DNA from: Gammaproteobacteria bacterium
GTDB lineage: Bacteria; Pseudomonadota; Gammaproteobacteria; Steroidobacterales; Rariloculaceae
Reading direction: 5' to 3'
NCBI GenBank assembly: GCA_036381015.1
Contig: DASVDR010000014.1
Coordinates: forward strand, 1 to 64,000
DNA: 64,000 bases
Shown here: piece by piece, positions 41,557 through 52,421 of the stretch
Layout of the letters: the number at the start of each line of letters is the position of its first letter
How positions within the stretch are numbered: the stretch's first letter is position 1
Program-made: the position numbers and the translations under genes
The notes under the pieces: generated by a model
What the model was told of the DNA's origin: nothing
The model's input: only the letters and a program-made list of their open reading frames with translations
Database searches by the model: none

Positions 41557-43505
41557 GCGACCACGACCACGAGACCCGCGAGCATCCCGGCCGCGTACCA
41601 GCGGAGCTCGCCCGTCTGGCTTTGACCTGAACCGCGCCACGCCGCGCGCAGCGACCCGGCGACGCCGTCGTAGACGCCGTCGACGGGATCGCCGCGGAGC
41701 AGAGCCGCAGTCGTCACGAAAGGCCTGACGAACACGGCGTCATAGAGCCGGTCGAAGCCCCAGCCCGAGGTCCACGTGCGATCGAGCGCCGTCGGCCACG
41801 GCGGTCTTTCCGGCACGCGGGCTGCGCGCGTGCGCCCCGGGAAGAAGAGGAAGTACGCGACGGCGATCCCGCCGAGCGACGCGAGCGCGGCGGCGAGCTC
41901 GAGCGCGAGCTCGCCGGCGCCGCTTTCCGCCTCGTTCGCGGCCGGCAGGGTCGTCGCCAGGAAATCCGAGAAGAGCGTCAGATGCCCGAGGCTCGCCGGC
42001 GTCTCGACGAAGCCGCCGACGATCGAGAGCACGGAGAGCACGGCGAGCGGAATCAGGATCGCGTAGCGGGCGCCGCCGCGCGCCGCGGCGGCCGCCGCAT
42101 CGTCCGGAGGCCGGCCGGCCCCCCGCTCCTCGCCGTGAGTCTCGTGATAAGCCTCGTGCGCCGCGTGCGCGGGCTCGCCGAAGAACACGATGAACACCGC
42201 GCGGAAGATGTAGACGGCCGTGACGAACGCCGCCGCGAGCCCCGCGAGCCCGAGCCAAAAGCCGCCGGTCTCGGCCGCCCACGCGCCGGCGAGGATCTGC
42301 TCCTTGCTGTAGAAGCCTGCCGTCACGAGCGGCACCGACGCGAGCGCGGCCGCGCCGATCAGGAACGCCCAGAACACGCCCGGCATGCGCTTGCGCAGTC
42401 CGCCCATCCGGAAGATGTCTTGCTCGTGATGCAGCGCGAGGATCAACGCGCCGGCGGCGAGGAAGAGGAGCGCCTTGAAGAACGCGTGCGTCATGAAATG
42501 AAAGACGGCCGCGCTCCATGCGCCGACGCCGAGCGCGAGGAACATGTAGCCGATCTGGCTCATCGTCGAGTACGCGAGAATGCGCTTGATGTCGCGCTGC
42601 GAGAGCGCCGCGAACGCGGCGAGCAGCAGCGTCAGCGCGCCGACGACGGCGACGGCGAGCTGCACGGCCGGCGCCAGCGTGAAGAGCGTGTGCGTGCGCG
42701 CGATCAGGTACATGCCGGCGGTGACCATCGTCGCCGCGTGGATCAGCGCGCTCACGGGCGTCGGACCCGCCATCGCGTCCGGCAGCCAGGTCTGGAGCGG
42801 AAGCTGCGCCGACTTGCCGACCGCGCCCGCGAGGAGCAGCGCCGCGGCCGCGAGCGCGATGCCGGAGCCGACCGGCCATTGCTCGGCCGCGCGGGCGAGC
42901 GCGGTCTGGATATCCAGGGTGTCGAGCGACGTCGCGATCAGGATCAGACCGATCAGCATTCCCGTGTCGCCGGCGCGCGTGACGACGAAGGCCTTGCGCG
43001 CGGCGTAGCCGTTCTCGGGGTCCCGATACCAGAAGCCGATCAGGAGGTAGCTGCAAAGGCCCACGCCTTCCCAGCCCAGATAGAGCAGCAGCAAGTTGTC
43101 CGCGAGCACGAGGATCAGCATCGCGAACATGAAGAGATTCATGTAGGCGAAGAAGCGGCTGTAGCCTTCGTCGCCCGCCATGTAGGCGGTCGAGTAGAGG
43201 TGAATCAAAAAGCCGACGATCGTGATGACGAGGATCATCACGACGGAGAGCGCGTCGAGATGAAGCCCGAAGCGTACCGCGAAATCGCCGGCCGAGATCC
43301 ACGTGACGATCCCCGCGCGGGCGGCTTCCGCGCCTTCGCCCGCGAGGAACGCGCCGCCGACGAGCACGGCGACGACGGCCGCGAGCCCGACGGAGCCGAC
43401 GCCGACGAAGCTCACGATGCGATCGGACAGCTCGCCGCGCGTGACCATCAGGATCACGCTGCCCGCGAGCGGCAGGAGCGGAACGAGCCACAGCCATTCG
43501 ATCAT
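41538..43505 (-). CDS. nuoL: NADH-quinone oxidoreductase subunit L
   Basis: A 655-residue largest antiporter-like subunit, proposed to carry the long lateral helix of complex I. Motifs: LYLGWEGVGLCSYLLIGFWY with the helix-5 glutamate, GAVGKSAQLPLQTWLPDAMA with the conserved lysine, GPTPVSALIHAATMVTAG, and SQRDIKRILAYSTMSQIGYM. A soluble-looking insertion rich in His, Glu and Ala (AYHETHGEERGAGRPPDDAA) lies in the C-terminal third and varies among species. It lies two bases after nuoK. Confidence 0.96.
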   Translation of the reverse strand: MIEWLWLVPLLPLAGSVILMVTRGELSDRIVSFVGVGSVGLAAVVAVLVGGAFLAGEGAEAARAGIVTWISAGDFAVRFGLHLDALSVVMILVITIVGFLIHLYSTAYMAGDEGYSRFFAYMNLFMFAMLILVLADNLLLLYLGWEGVGLCSYLLIGFWYRDPENGYAARKAFVVTRAGDTGMLIGLILIATSLDTLDIQTALARAAEQWPVGSGIALAAAALLLAGAVGKSAQLPLQTWLPDAMAGPTPVSALIHAATMVTAGMYLIARTHTLFTLAPAVQLAVAVVGALTLLLAAFAALSQRDIKRILAYSTMSQIGYMFLALGVGAWSAAVFHFMTHAFFKALLFLAAGALILALHHEQDIFRMGGLRKRMPGVFWAFLIGAAALASVPLVTAGFYSKEQILAGAWAAETGGFWLGLAGLAAAFVTAVYIFRAVFIVFFGEPAHAAHEAYHETHGEERGAGRPPDDAAAAAARGGARYAILIPLAVLSVLSIVGGFVETPASLGHLTLFSDFLATTLPAANEAESGAGELALELAAALASLGGIAVAYFLFFPGRTRAARVPERPPWPTALDRTWTSGWGFDRLYDAVFVRPFVTTAALLRGDPVDGVYDGVAGSLRAAWRGSGQSQTGELRWYAAGMLAGLVVVVAVALFL

Positions 43506-43507
43506 CG

Positions 43508-43819
43508 CTAACCCTTCATCTCGCTGACGGCGTCCGCGTCGAGCGTGCGGAAGCGCCGGTAGAGCTGGATCAGCAGCGCGAGCGCAACCGAGACCTCCGC
43601 CGCCGCGAGCGTGAGCACGAGAATGAACATGACCTGACCGTCGGGCTGCGACCAGCGGGCGCCGCCGACGATGAAAGCGAGGCCCGCGGCGTTCAGCATC
43701 ACCTCGATCGAGATCAGCATGAAGATCAGGTTGCGCCGCACGAGCACGCCGATCAGGCCGAGCGCGAACAGGATCGCGGCGAGCAACATGCCGTGCTCGA
43801 TCGGGACGACGGCCGTCAT
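43508..43819 (-). CDS. nuoK: NADH-quinone oxidoreductase subunit K
   Basis: A 103-residue protein with three hydrophobic helices, the size and topology of NuoK. Conserved pieces are [20 protein letters not shown] with the essential glutamate of helix 2, [12 protein letters not shown], and [20 protein letters not shown] with the helix-3 glutamate. The ATG at 43819 overlaps the 3' end of nuoJ by four bases. The open frame extends far upstream but only the stated part is homologous. Confidence 0.95.
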   Translation of the reverse strand: MTAVVPIEHGMLLAAILFALGLIGVLVRRNLIFMLISIEVMLNAAGLAFIVGGARWSQPDGQVMFILVLTLAAAEVSVALALLIQLYRRFRTLDADAVSEMKG

Positions 43820-44400
43820 GCCTCCACCGCCCTTTCGCGCTCCGCCGGCGCTTCCTCGGGCACGGCCGCCTCGGCCGCGCTTTCGGGCGCGTCGACCTCC
43901 GCGTGGCGCGCCTCGAGTCTCTGCGCGAGCCGCCACGAGCCGACCAGCCCCGCGAGAAGCAGCATCGAGGCGATCTCGACGGCGAGGAGGTACGGTCCGA
44001 ACAGCGCGAGACCCACCGCCTCCGCGCCGACGACCTCGTCGCCGGTCGGGCCGAGCGGACCGACGCCGAGCACGTACAGCATTTCGACCAGCAGAATCGC
44101 GCAGAGGATCGACGGGCCGATCCAGAGCTGCGGCCAGAGCCACCGCCGCTCCTCCTCGATCGTCGCGTCGCCGAGATTCAGCATCATCACGGCGAACACG
44201 AACAGGACAATGATCGCGCCGGCGTAGACGATCACCTCGAGGACGGCGGCGAACGGCGCGCCCAGCGTGAAGAAGACGGCCGCGAGCGCGAGCAGCGACA
44301 CGATGAAGTACAAGAGCGCGTGCATCGCGTTCAGGCGCGTGATCGTCATGATCGTCGCGAGGACCGCCACGGCGCCCGAGATGTAGAAGACGGCCGTCAC
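43816..44400 (-). CDS. nuoJ: NADH-quinone oxidoreductase subunit J
   Basis: A 194-residue membrane subunit of complex I with about five helices. The N-terminal part shows [20 protein letters not shown]-like sequence (exact [17 protein letters not shown]) and [20 protein letters not shown], including the pi-bulge tyrosine region, then MLNLGD. The C-terminal tail is Glu/Ala-rich and extends the protein slightly relative to E. coli. It overlaps nuoI and nuoK by four bases on either side. Confidence 0.95.
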   Translation of the reverse strand: MTAVFYISGAVAVLATIMTITRLNAMHALLYFIVSLLALAAVFFTLGAPFAAVLEVIVYAGAIIVLFVFAVMMLNLGDATIEEERRWLWPQLWIGPSILCAILLVEMLYVLGVGPLGPTGDEVVGAEAVGLALFGPYLLAVEIASMLLLAGLVGSWRLAQRLEARHAEVDAPESAAEAAVPEEAPAERERAVEA

Positions 44401-44951
44401 GGCATCAGCCCCCGCACGTCGATGGGCGGCGCCTCGTTCTCGGCCTCGCCCTTGTCCTTGCCGCCGATTGCGAGCCCCGACACTCTGTAGAAGCTGTAGC
44501 CGGGATACTTGCCGGTGCCGCTGATCAGGAGATCCTGCTTCTCGTAGACCATGTTGCGGCGGTCGTACTCGCTCATCTCGAAGTCCGGCGTGAGCTGGAT
44601 CGCGTACGTGGGGCAGGCCTCCTCACAGAAGCCGCAATAGATGCAGCGCGAGAAGTTGATGCGGAACCATGCGGGGTACCAGCGGCCGTTCTCGTCCTCG
44701 GTCTTCTCGAGCGAAATGCAGTCGACCGGGCAAGCGACCGCGCAGAGATAGCACGCGACGCAGCGCTCCTCGCCGTCCGGATCGCGCGAGAGGATGATCC
44801 GGCCCCGATAGCGCGGCGCCAGATACGGCTTCTCCTCCGGGTACTGGATCGTCTCGCGTTTGCGAAAGCCGTGCATGAAAACGCCGGCCATGCTCACGAT
44901 CTGGCTCCAGAGCACGTCGAGCTGGTATGCGAGCCAGTTCTTCCCGGCCAT
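44397..44951 (-). CDS. nuoI: NADH-quinone oxidoreductase subunit I
   Basis: A 184-residue peripheral-arm subunit holding two 4Fe-4S clusters (N6a, N6b). The binding motifs are [16 protein letters not shown] and [16 protein letters not shown], each a CxxCxxC...CP pattern. The N-terminal amphipathic segment ([18 protein letters not shown]) anchors it to the membrane arm and [12 protein letters not shown]-like sequence follows. The ATG at 44951 overlaps the last base of nuoH; translation is probably coupled. Length fits the family. Confidence 0.96.
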   Translation of the reverse strand: MAGKNWLAYQLDVLWSQIVSMAGVFMHGFRKRETIQYPEEKPYLAPRYRGRIILSRDPDGEERCVACYLCAVACPVDCISLEKTEDENGRWYPAWFRINFSRCIYCGFCEEACPTYAIQLTPDFEMSEYDRRNMVYEKQDLLISGTGKYPGYSFYRVSGLAIGGKDKGEAENEAPPIDVRGLMP

Positions 44952-45928
44952 CACGAAGCCCCTCCGGACGCGCCGTCGCCGAGCGCGACCACGACGGCAC
45001 CGGTCACGAGCACGTTCAAGAGCGCGAGGGGCAGCAGGAACTTCCAGGCGTACGCCATCAGCTGGTCGTAGCGCGGCCGCGGGAGCGTCGCGCGCAGCAG
45101 CAAGTAGAGGCCGACGAACACGGAGACCTTCAGCAGGAACCAGACGATGCCGGGCAGGAAGGCCGGGCCTAGCCAGCCGCCGAAGAAGAGCGTCACGATC
45201 ATCGCGGAGGCGAGCAGGATGCCGAGATACTCGCCGAGGAAGAACAGGCCGAACTTCATCCCCGAGTACTCGGTGTGGTAGCCCGCGACGAGCTCGTGCT
45301 CGGCCTCGGGGAGATCGAACGGCAGCCGGTGCGTCTCGGCGATCGACGCGAGGAAGAACACGAGCAGCCCGACGCACTGCGGGACGAAGTACCACATGCC
45401 GCGCTGGGCTTCGACGATCGCGGTGAGGTTGAACGAGCCCGCGAGAATCACGACGCCGACGAGCGAAAGCGCCATGAATACCTCGTAGCTGATCATCTGC
45501 GCGGCCGTGCGCAGGCTGCCGAGGAGCGAGTAGTTGTTGTTCGAGGCCCAGCCCGCGAAGGTCACGCTGTAGACCGCGAGCGACGTCATCGCGAGGAAGA
45601 AGAGGAGGCCGACGTTGAGGTCGGCGATCACGAGCCCGGGCGCGAACGGCACGACCGCGAACGCGAAGAGCATCGTCACCGCGACGATCGTCGGCGCGAT
45701 CACGAACACGGGCTTGTCGGCGAGCGGCGGGATCCAGTCTTCCTTCAGCAGGATCTTCACGACGTCCGCGAACGCCTGAAGGATGCCGAAGGGGCCCGCG
45801 CGGTTCGGGCCGTAACGGTCCTGCCACCACGCGAGCACGCGCCGCTCGATCCACGTGAGCATCGCGGCGCCGATCAGCAGCACGAGGATCAGCACCGCGA
45901 GGAACACGAGCATGCCGAGCGTGCTCAT
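44951..45928 (-). CDS. nuoH: NADH-quinone oxidoreductase subunit H
   Basis: A 325-residue membrane subunit at the quinone-binding interface. Motifs: [20 protein letters not shown] near residue 28, [40 protein letters not shown] and [20 protein letters not shown] followed by [20 protein letters not shown], all close to the E. coli NuoH sequence pattern. The ATG at 45928 overlaps the end of nuoG by four bases. Confidence 0.96.
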   Translation of the reverse strand: MSTLGMLVFLAVLILVLLIGAAMLTWIERRVLAWWQDRYGPNRAGPFGILQAFADVVKILLKEDWIPPLADKPVFVIAPTIVAVTMLFAFAVVPFAPGLVIADLNVGLLFFLAMTSLAVYSVTFAGWASNNNYSLLGSLRTAAQMISYEVFMALSLVGVVILAGSFNLTAIVEAQRGMWYFVPQCVGLLVFFLASIAETHRLPFDLPEAEHELVAGYHTEYSGMKFGLFFLGEYLGILLASAMIVTLFFGGWLGPAFLPGIVWFLLKVSVFVGLYLLLRATLPRPRYDQLMAYAWKFLLPLALLNVLVTGAVVVALGDGASGGAS

Positions 45929-48636
45929 GCCGCGCCTCCGGCGGCGGCGCGGATCACGGCCGTCGGCGCGTCCACGAAAGGCATGCCGGGCAGGCCTGCC
46001 GGCAGGCCGGCGATGCCGCGCGCGAGCCCGGAGTCGATCCGCACCGGCAGCGTCAGCGACGTGTCGGGGAGCGCGACCTCGGCGAGTGCGCCGGGCGCGA
46101 GGCGGCGCGCGCCGGCTTCGTCCGGATGCAGCGCCACGTAGGGCGGAGGGATGCGCTCCGCGAGCGGGGGCGACGCGGCCGAAAGCTCGTCGCTCCCGAA
46201 GATGTGGTGGAGCGCCACGAGCCGCAGGCTGCCGTCGCTCGGCGGCTCGGTGGCCGGGAGGCCCGCGAAGAATCCGTCCGCCGCGCGGGCCTGCGGCTCG
46301 ACGAGCCGCACGCCGGGGTCGCCGCCGCGCAGGCTGCCGCCGATCTCGTCCTGAAACTTGTTCACCGACTGCACCGAGTTCCAGCGGGGCGCCCAGAAGT
46401 ACGGGATCAGGGCCGGCGGCATCTTCGGGCCGTAGTAGCCTTCCATCGAGAAGGCCAGCGGCGCGTCGGGGTCGGGCGGCGGCTTGCGCTCGCGGATCTC
46501 GACGTTCGCATGCATCGCGGTGCGCCCGCTGTATCGCGCGGGCTCGCGGCTGATCCTGCGCCCCACGGTGCGGAACGATGCGTTCGGCGCGGCGGCCGTG
46601 ATCCGCTCGAGCGCGGGCACGGAGCGCGCACATTCGGCCGTGACGTCGTCGAGCGTGTGCCAAGCGCAGCGCTCGCCGCGGAAGCGCATCAGCTCGGCGA
46701 GCCACCGCCACGACTCGCGAATCTCGCCCTCGGGCACGAAGACCTGGAAGAAGCGCTGCGCGCGCCCCTCGCTGCTGACGAGCGTGCCGTCGCCTTCGGC
46801 GAATGCGGCGGCCGGCAGCATGACGTCGGCGCGGCCGGCCGTGGGCGTGAGCGTGTGATCGATGACGACCAGATGCTCGAGACCTGCGCGGAAGCGCTCC
46901 GCGAGCGCGCGCGGCATTCGCCGGTCGAGGTCGTTCTCGAGCACGATCGCCGCGCGGACTTCCCCGGCCGCGATTCGCTCGAGCGCGTCGCCGAGGCCGC
47001 GGCCGCCGAGGAGCGCCAAGCCCGCGCTGTTGCATTCGGGAAGCATCAGTGCGAGGTCGGCGGCACGCCCGAGCCGCCGGGCGAGCGCGCGCGCGACGTT
47101 CGCCGCGGCCTCGATCACGGCCGTGCTGCGCGCGCCGGTGCCCGAGACGACGAGCGGCCGCTCGGCGGCGCCGAGGGCCGCGGCGATCCGGTCCGCGAGC
47201 CCGGCCGGGTCGGCCGGCAAATCCGGCGCGTCCGGCGCCGCGCCGTCGAGGCGATGCGCCACCGCGAAGCCGAGCCGCGCGATGCCTTCGGGCGCGTCGC
47301 GATACGTGCCGGCGGCGACGGCGTCGAGCTTCGTCGCCTGCGGCGTCGCGATAAACAACGGGCTCCACTGGCCGAGGCCGGCCGTGCGCACCGGCTGATC
47401 GAGCCACTCGGGGATCCGGAGCTGCGCCGCAATCTCCTTTTGACGGTTGCGTGCGGCTTGGCGCAGCGTCAACGCGAGCCGCGGCGCGGTGTGTGTCGGG
47501 TCCTCGCCGAGCACGAGCACGGCATCCGCGTCGCCGGCTTCGCGCAGCGACGGCGGCCGCGCTCCGCCCTCCGCATAGATCGCGGCCGCCGCCGCGACCA
47601 GGCGCCGATCCGTCTCCGAGATGCCCACGTGGAACCGGTCGGCGCCGACGAGCCGCCGCAAGGCGAAGTTCGCTTCGAGCGACGCGCGCGGCGAGCCGAT
47701 GCCGATCGCGCCGCCGTCGAGCGCGCCGGCGATGCGCTCGAGCGCGTCCTCGATCCCCACCGCTTCGAGCTCGCCGGCCGGGCCGCGCGCGAGCGGCGCG
47801 CGGATGCGCGTGTCGCCGTTGACGAAGCCGTAGCCGAAGCGGCCGCGGTCGCAGATGAAGTACCGGTTCACCTCGCCGTTGTAGCGGTTCACGATGCGCC
47901 GCAGCCGCCCGTATCGCTCCTGCGGAATGATGTTGCAGCCGAGGCTGCAGTGGACGCAGACGGACGGCGCGGACTGAAGATCCCATTTGCGCACGTAGCG
48001 GTCGCCGAACGGCTTGTCGGTGAAAACGCCCGTGGGGCAGACCTCCGCGAGATTGCCGCTGAACTCGTTCTCGAGGACGCCGTCCTCGTGGCGCCCGAAG
48101 TACACGTGGTGATGCGATGCGAACGCGCGCAGATCGTCGCCGCCGGCGTAGTCCTGATAGAAGCGCACGCAGCGGTAGCACGCGATGCAGCGGTTCATCT
48201 CGTGGTTGACGAACGGGCCGAGGTACTGATTGCGGAACGTGCGCTTCAGGCCGCGATAACGGCGGTAGTTGTGACCGGTCATCACGGTCATGTCCTGAAG
48301 GTGGCACTCGCCGCCTTCCTCGCAGACCGGGCAGTCGTGCGGATGGTTGACCATCAGCCACTCGATCACGCGCGCCCGGAAGTCGCGGGCCTCGGCCTCG
48401 TCGAGGCCGATGCGGGTGCCGTCCGCGGCGGGCGTCATGCAGGCCATGACGATCCGGCCCTGCCGGTCGTTCTCGTCGCGATACTGCTTGACGGCGCACT
48501 GGCGGCAGGCGCCGACCGAGCCGAGCTCCGGATGCCAGCAGAAGTACGGCAGGTCGAAGCCGAGCGAGAGGCAATGCTCGAGGAGGTTCTTCTCGGGCGC
48601 CGCCGGGTACTCGCGATCGTCGACGTAGATCGGCAC
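45925..48636 (-). CDS. nuoG: NADH-quinone oxidoreductase subunit G
   Basis: A 903-residue iron-sulfur subunit. The N-terminal 2Fe-2S domain has [20 protein letters not shown]; the next 4Fe-4S motif is [19 protein letters not shown], then [19 protein letters not shown]; a further set ([10 protein letters not shown] ... [12 protein letters not shown]) is the N7-type cluster found in the E. coli-like NuoG. The rest is a molybdopterin oxidoreductase-fold domain without evident cofactor function. The start is a GTG at 48636. The length (E. coli 908) and N7 motif point to the gammaproteobacterial type. A cluster of palindromic repeats separates it from nuoF. Confidence 0.95.
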   Translation of the reverse strand: MPIYVDDREYPAAPEKNLLEHCLSLGFDLPYFCWHPELGSVGACRQCAVKQYRDENDRQGRIVMACMTPAADGTRIGLDEAEARDFRARVIEWLMVNHPHDCPVCEEGGECHLQDMTVMTGHNYRRYRGLKRTFRNQYLGPFVNHEMNRCIACYRCVRFYQDYAGGDDLRAFASHHHVYFGRHEDGVLENEFSGNLAEVCPTGVFTDKPFGDRYVRKWDLQSAPSVCVHCSLGCNIIPQERYGRLRRIVNRYNGEVNRYFICDRGRFGYGFVNGDTRIRAPLARGPAGELEAVGIEDALERIAGALDGGAIGIGSPRASLEANFALRRLVGADRFHVGISETDRRLVAAAAAIYAEGGARPPSLREAGDADAVLVLGEDPTHTAPRLALTLRQAARNRQKEIAAQLRIPEWLDQPVRTAGLGQWSPLFIATPQATKLDAVAAGTYRDAPEGIARLGFAVAHRLDGAAPDAPDLPADPAGLADRIAAALGAAERPLVVSGTGARSTAVIEAAANVARALARRLGRAADLALMLPECNSAGLALLGGRGLGDALERIAAGEVRAAIVLENDLDRRMPRALAERFRAGLEHLVVIDHTLTPTAGRADVMLPAAAFAEGDGTLVSSEGRAQRFFQVFVPEGEIRESWRWLAELMRFRGERCAWHTLDDVTAECARSVPALERITAAAPNASFRTVGRRISREPARYSGRTAMHANVEIRERKPPPDPDAPLAFSMEGYYGPKMPPALIPYFWAPRWNSVQSVNKFQDEIGGSLRGGDPGVRLVEPQARAADGFFAGLPATEPPSDGSLRLVALHHIFGSDELSAASPPLAERIPPPYVALHPDEAGARRLAPGALAEVALPDTSLTLPVRIDSGLARGIAGLPAGLPGMPFVDAPTAVIRAAAGGAA

Positions 48637-48672
48637 GGGTTACGGCTCTCCCCGCCGAAAAGGTGGCCGCGG

Positions 48673-48752
48673 AAAAGGTGTCAGACACGTTTTTTGGGGA
48701 ACAGGTGTCTGGCACTTTTTCTCTCGCCAAAAAAGTGTCTGACACCTTTTTT
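48673..48752. repeat. Cluster A of GGTGTCWGACACC palindromic repeats
   Basis: Three copies lie between nuoF and nuoG: 48673-48695 (GGTGTCAGACACG), 48704-48720 (GGTGTCTGGCAC, degenerate) and 48729-48752 (GTGTCTGACACC). Each core is flanked by A-runs on the left and T-runs on the right, so each can form a hairpin resembling an intrinsic terminator. Same family as the clusters at 50527 and 63135. Confidence 0.9.
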
Positions 48753-48764
48753 CGAGGCTTGCGG

Positions 48765-50039
48765 TCATCGGTACGGGCACCTCCGTTCGGCGATGTGGCG
48801 CTCGAAGTCGTCGCGGAACCACCGGAGCGCGCTTTGCAGCGGCTCCATCGCGCCCGGTGCGTGCGCGCAGAACGTGCGGCCGGGGCCGAGATGGCGCGTG
48901 TGCATCTCGAGAAGGTCGAGATCCTCGAAGCGGCCGTCGCCATCGTCGATCGCGGCGAGAAGCTGCTCGACGTAAGGCAGGCCGTCGCGGCACGGCGTGC
49001 ACCAGCCGCACGACTCCTGTGCGAAGAAGTGCTCGAGGTTGTGGACCATCGCGACGGGGCACGTACGGTCGTCGAGCACGATCATCGTGCCGGTGCCGAG
49101 GCGGCTGCCGAGCTTCTGGATGGCATCGAAGTCCATCGGCGCGTCGAGATGCTCCTCGACGAGGAAATCCGTGGATGCGCCGCCGGGGAGAACGCCGCGG
49201 AAGCGGTATCCGCCCCGCATTCCTCCCGCGTGCTCCTCGAGCAGCTCGCGTATCGTCGTCCCCATCGGCAGCTCCCACGCGCCGGGGCGCTTCACCTTGC
49301 CGCTGACGCCGTAGATCTTCGTGCCCGCGTTGTCGGTGCGGCTCAAGCCTTTGAACCACTCCGCGCCGTTGTTCACGATGTGCGGGACGTTGCAGAGCGT
49401 CTCCACGTTGTTCACCACGGTCGGCTTGCCCCAGAGGCCGACCGCCTGCGGGAACGGCGGCTTTGTGCGCGGAATCGCGCGCCGGCCTTCGAGCGCGTTG
49501 ATCAGCGCCGTTTCCTCGCCGCAGATGTACCGGCCGGCGCTCGTGTGCAGGTGGATGTCGAGGCTGAAGCCCGTGCCTAGAATGTGCTCGCCGAGCCAGC
49601 CGCGCCCGGCCGCCTCGGCGAGCGCGCGGCGCAGCCGCTCGGCGGCCAGGCGATACTCGTCGCGCAGGAAGATGTAGCCGGTCGTCGCGCCGATCGCGTA
49701 CGCGCTCACGATCATGCCTTCGATCAGCAGGTGAGGGTCGCCTTCGAGGAGCAGCCTGTCCTTGAACGTCCCGGGCTCCATCTCGTCGGCGTTGGCGATG
49801 AGATAGCGCGGGGTGGGCGCTCCTTCGCCCCGCGGCATGAAGCTCCACTTTTGGCCGGTCGGGAAGCCCGCTCCGCCGCGGCCGCGGAGGCCGGATTCGG
49901 TGACGGCGGCGAGCACGTCCTCCGGCGTCATCCGCTGGAGCGCCTCACGCACGGCGCGGTAGCCGCCGGCCCGCTCGTAGCCGTCGATATCGAGCGGCTC
50001 GCGGTCGGGCCTGATGTTGGCGGTGAGCGGCCGTTCCAT
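48765..50039 (-). CDS. nuoF: NADH-quinone oxidoreductase subunit F
   Basis: A 424-residue subunit that binds NADH, FMN and the N3 4Fe-4S cluster. Motifs: SGLRGRGGAGFPTGQKWSF (FMN/NADH site), LIANADEMEPGTFKDRLLLE, AGRYICGEETALINALEGRR, and ESCGWCTPCRDGLPYVEQLL plus the final cluster cysteine in RTFCAHAPGAMEPLQSAL. The ATG at 50039 overlaps the nuoE stop by one base (TGATG). The 128-base space before nuoG holds repeat cluster A. Confidence 0.96.
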   Translation of the reverse strand: MERPLTANIRPDREPLDIDGYERAGGYRAVREALQRMTPEDVLAAVTESGLRGRGGAGFPTGQKWSFMPRGEGAPTPRYLIANADEMEPGTFKDRLLLEGDPHLLIEGMIVSAYAIGATTGYIFLRDEYRLAAERLRRALAEAAGRGWLGEHILGTGFSLDIHLHTSAGRYICGEETALINALEGRRAIPRTKPPFPQAVGLWGKPTVVNNVETLCNVPHIVNNGAEWFKGLSRTDNAGTKIYGVSGKVKRPGAWELPMGTTIRELLEEHAGGMRGGYRFRGVLPGGASTDFLVEEHLDAPMDFDAIQKLGSRLGTGTMIVLDDRTCPVAMVHNLEHFFAQESCGWCTPCRDGLPYVEQLLAAIDDGDGRFEDLDLLEMHTRHLGPGRTFCAHAPGAMEPLQSALRWFRDDFERHIAERRCPYR

Positions 50040-50503
50040 CAGTCGTAACGTTCCAGCACTTCGTCGACCCGCGACGGGTCGAGATCGGCATGCAAGTTCC
50101 CATCCACGAGCATTGCAGGCGCCCGGTCGCAGCAGCCGAGGCACGGGATCGGCAGCACCGTGAAGCGCGCGTCGGCAGTCGTCTCGCCGAACGACACGCC
50201 GAAACGCTCGCGCAGCCGATCGGAAATCGCCTCCGTCCCCATCAGCCAGCAGCTCACGCTGTCGCAAACGTGCACGACGTGCCGTCCGACCGGGCGGCGA
50301 TAGATCAGGTTGTAGAACGTCGCGACGGCGTCGAGCTCGTCGACCGGCATCTCGAGCAGCCCGGCGATGTCGCGGAGGTCCTCGTCCGAGATCCATCCGC
50401 GCCGCTGCTGCACGATCTTCAGCGCGTCGATGCAGGCCGCCCGTTTCCGGTCGTACAGCGCGACCTCGTGCTCGATCGCTGCAACTTCTTCCGGGCTCAA
50501 CAT
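50039..50503 (-). CDS. nuoE: NADH-quinone oxidoreductase subunit E
   Basis: A 154-residue subunit with a thioredoxin-like 2Fe-2S domain (cluster N1a). The four ligands lie in VHVCDSVSCWLMG and PIPCLGCCDRAPAMLVD. The N-terminal helical part is LKIVQQRRGWISDEDLRDIA and VDELDAVATFYNLIYRRPVG. It overlaps nuoF by one base; 83 bases with repeat cluster B separate it from the nuoCD stop. Confidence 0.95.
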   Translation of the reverse strand: MLSPEEVAAIEHEVALYDRKRAACIDALKIVQQRRGWISDEDLRDIAGLLEMPVDELDAVATFYNLIYRRPVGRHVVHVCDSVSCWLMGTEAISDRLRERFGVSFGETTADARFTVLPIPCLGCCDRAPAMLVDGNLHADLDPSRVDEVLERYD

Positions 50504-50526
50504 CGTCGAGGTGCCTCCGCTGCCCG

Positions 50527-50579
50527 AAAAAAGGTGTCAGACACCTTTTCGGCGAAAAAGGTGTCTGACACCTTTTTTT
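50527..50579. repeat. Cluster B of GGTGTCWGACACC palindromic repeats
   Basis: Two full copies lie between nuoCD and nuoE: GGTGTCAGACACC at 50533-50545 and GGTGTCTGACACC at 50560-50572, each with A-run and T-run flanks, together spanning 50527-50579. They differ at the central base and are separated by a CGGCG spacer also present near cluster C. Confidence 0.93.
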
Positions 50580-50586
50580 CAGGCTC

Positions 50587-52341
50587 TCATCGGTCCACGT
50601 CCGCCATCACGAAATCGATGCTCCCCAGGATCGCGATCAAGTCCGCGATCAGCAGTCCGCGCGAGATCAGCGGCAGGATCTGCAAATGCGGAAACGACGG
50701 CGTGCGGATGCGCACGCGGTACGGGATCGGGCCGCCGTCGCTGATCAGGTAGTACCCGTAAGCCCCCTTCGTGCCTTCGATCGTCACGATGCCTTCGCCC
50801 GCCGGCACCACCGGCCCCCAGCTGACGTTGAGGAAGTGATGGATCAGCGTCTCGATGTCGTGCATCGTGCGGTCCTTGATCGGAGGCGTCGCGAGCGGAT
50901 GTCGCGACTTGTAGTCCCCCGGCGGCATGTTCTCGAGGCACTGCTCGATGATGCGCAGGCTCTGGCGAATCTCCTCGGCGCGCACGACGCAGCGGTCGTA
51001 GCAGTCGCCGTTCCTTCCGAGCGGCACGTCGAACTCGAAGTGCTCGTAACCCGAGTACGGCCGCTTCTTGCGGAAGTCCCAATCGAAGCCGGTCGCACGC
51101 AGGTTCGGGCCCGTCACGCCCCATTCGATTGCTTCCTGCGCGGTCATCGCGCCGACGCCGACGGCGCGCGCCTTCAGAATCCGATTGTCGAGCGCTATGC
51201 GCTCGTACTCGCGCAGCCGCGGCGGCATCCATCGCAGGAACTCGCGGACCATCCGATCCCATCCGTTCGGGAGGTCCGCGGCGACGCCGCCGATGCGGAA
51301 CCACGCGGGATGCATCCGAAATCCGCAGATGGCTTCCATGATCTCGAACACGCGCTCGCGATCCGTGAACATGTAGAACACGGGTGACAGCGCGCCGACG
51401 TCCTGCGTGAACGTGCCGTAGAAGACGAGGTGGCTCGCGATGCGGAAGAGCTCGGCGAGCATCACACGAATGACGCGCGCGCGCTCGGGCACCTCGATGC
51501 CCGCGAGCTGCTCCACGGCGAGCACGTACGGCAGGTTGTTCATCACGCCGCCCAGGTAGTCGACGCGATCGGTGTACGGAATGTACGTGTGCCACGACTG
51601 TCGCTCGCCCATCTTCTCGGCCGCACGGTGGTGCCAGCCGATGTCCGGGACCGCGTCGACGATCTCCTCGCCGTCGAGCTGGAGCACGATGCGGAACACA
51701 CCGTGCACGCTCGGATGATTTGGACCGAGGTTCAGGAACATGAAGTCGGTCGTCGGGCTGCTGCGGCGCATGCCCCACTCCTCCGGCACGAAACGCAGCG
51801 CCTCGGTCTCGGTCTCGTAGCGGTCGTCCGGCAGCGCGAAGCGGCCCATCTCGGTCGCGCGCGCCGGGTGCTCCTTGCGCAGCGGATGGCCTTCCCAGGT
51901 CGGCGGCATCAGGATGCGCCGAAGGTTCGGGTGGCCCTCGAAGCGAATGCCGAACATGTCCCACGCCTCGCGCTCGTACCAGTTCGCCATCGGCCAGAGG
52001 CTCGTGATGCTCGGAACGTCGAGCTCGTCGTCGCGGAGAGGCACCTTGATGCGCAGATCGTCGTTGCGGCTGAAGGAGAGGAGGTGGTAGACGAGGGAGA
52101 AGTCGGAGTCCGGCTGGCCGTCGCGGCGCTCGCGCATGCGCTCGTCGATTGCCGTCAGGTCGTAGAGCATCTCGTAGGGCTGCTCGAGCCTGGTCTTCAG
52201 ATGCTCGAGCGCGCCCGGCACGTGCTCCTTGTGGAGCCAGAGGGTCGGAATGCCGTCGGCGGTCGCCTGCCGCGGCGCCGCGAAGATCCGGGCGCCGAAG
52301 CGCCGCTCGAGCAGGGCCGCGGCTTCCTCCGCGGCGTGCAT
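50587..52341 (-). CDS. nuoCD: NADH-quinone oxidoreductase fused subunits C/D
   Basis: A 584-residue fusion of the 30-kDa and 49-kDa subunits. The NuoC part spans about residues 1-170 (LFGARI-like start, [40 protein letters not shown]). The NuoD part follows, with [20 protein letters not shown] (quinone-site histidines), [40 protein letters not shown] and the C-terminal [12 protein letters not shown]. Fusion is typical of gammaproteobacteria. The start is uncertain: ATG 52341 has no ribosome site, and a GTG at 52422 overlapping the nuoB stop (TAGTG) would add 27 residues and allow coupling. Confidence 0.95.
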   Translation of the reverse strand: MHAAEEAAALLERRFGARIFAAPRQATADGIPTLWLHKEHVPGALEHLKTRLEQPYEMLYDLTAIDERMRERRDGQPDSDFSLVYHLLSFSRNDDLRIKVPLRDDELDVPSITSLWPMANWYEREAWDMFGIRFEGHPNLRRILMPPTWEGHPLRKEHPARATEMGRFALPDDRYETETEALRFVPEEWGMRRSSPTTDFMFLNLGPNHPSVHGVFRIVLQLDGEEIVDAVPDIGWHHRAAEKMGERQSWHTYIPYTDRVDYLGGVMNNLPYVLAVEQLAGIEVPERARVIRVMLAELFRIASHLVFYGTFTQDVGALSPVFYMFTDRERVFEIMEAICGFRMHPAWFRIGGVAADLPNGWDRMVREFLRWMPPRLREYERIALDNRILKARAVGVGAMTAQEAIEWGVTGPNLRATGFDWDFRKKRPYSGYEHFEFDVPLGRNGDCYDRCVVRAEEIRQSLRIIEQCLENMPPGDYKSRHPLATPPIKDRTMHDIETLIHHFLNVSWGPVVPAGEGIVTIEGTKGAYGYYLISDGGPIPYRVRIRTPSFPHLQILPLISRGLLIADLIAILGSIDFVMADVDR

Positions 52342-52421
52342 CCCCGGGTGGAGGGCGGCGGACGGAGCGTCGCTGCTCGTCCGTGGCGCGCTTCGGTCGA
52401 GTCCTTCGTCCAAGCCTTCCA

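Noticed and set aside
48673-48752. Repeat cluster as a CRISPR array
   Set aside because: Units are short palindromes with A/T-run flanks, spacing is irregular and there are no unique spacers of uniform length or cas genes.
44951-48943. 1330-residue minus-strand open frame read as one giant protein
   Set aside because: Only its last 325 residues match NuoH; the rest is out of frame with nuoG.
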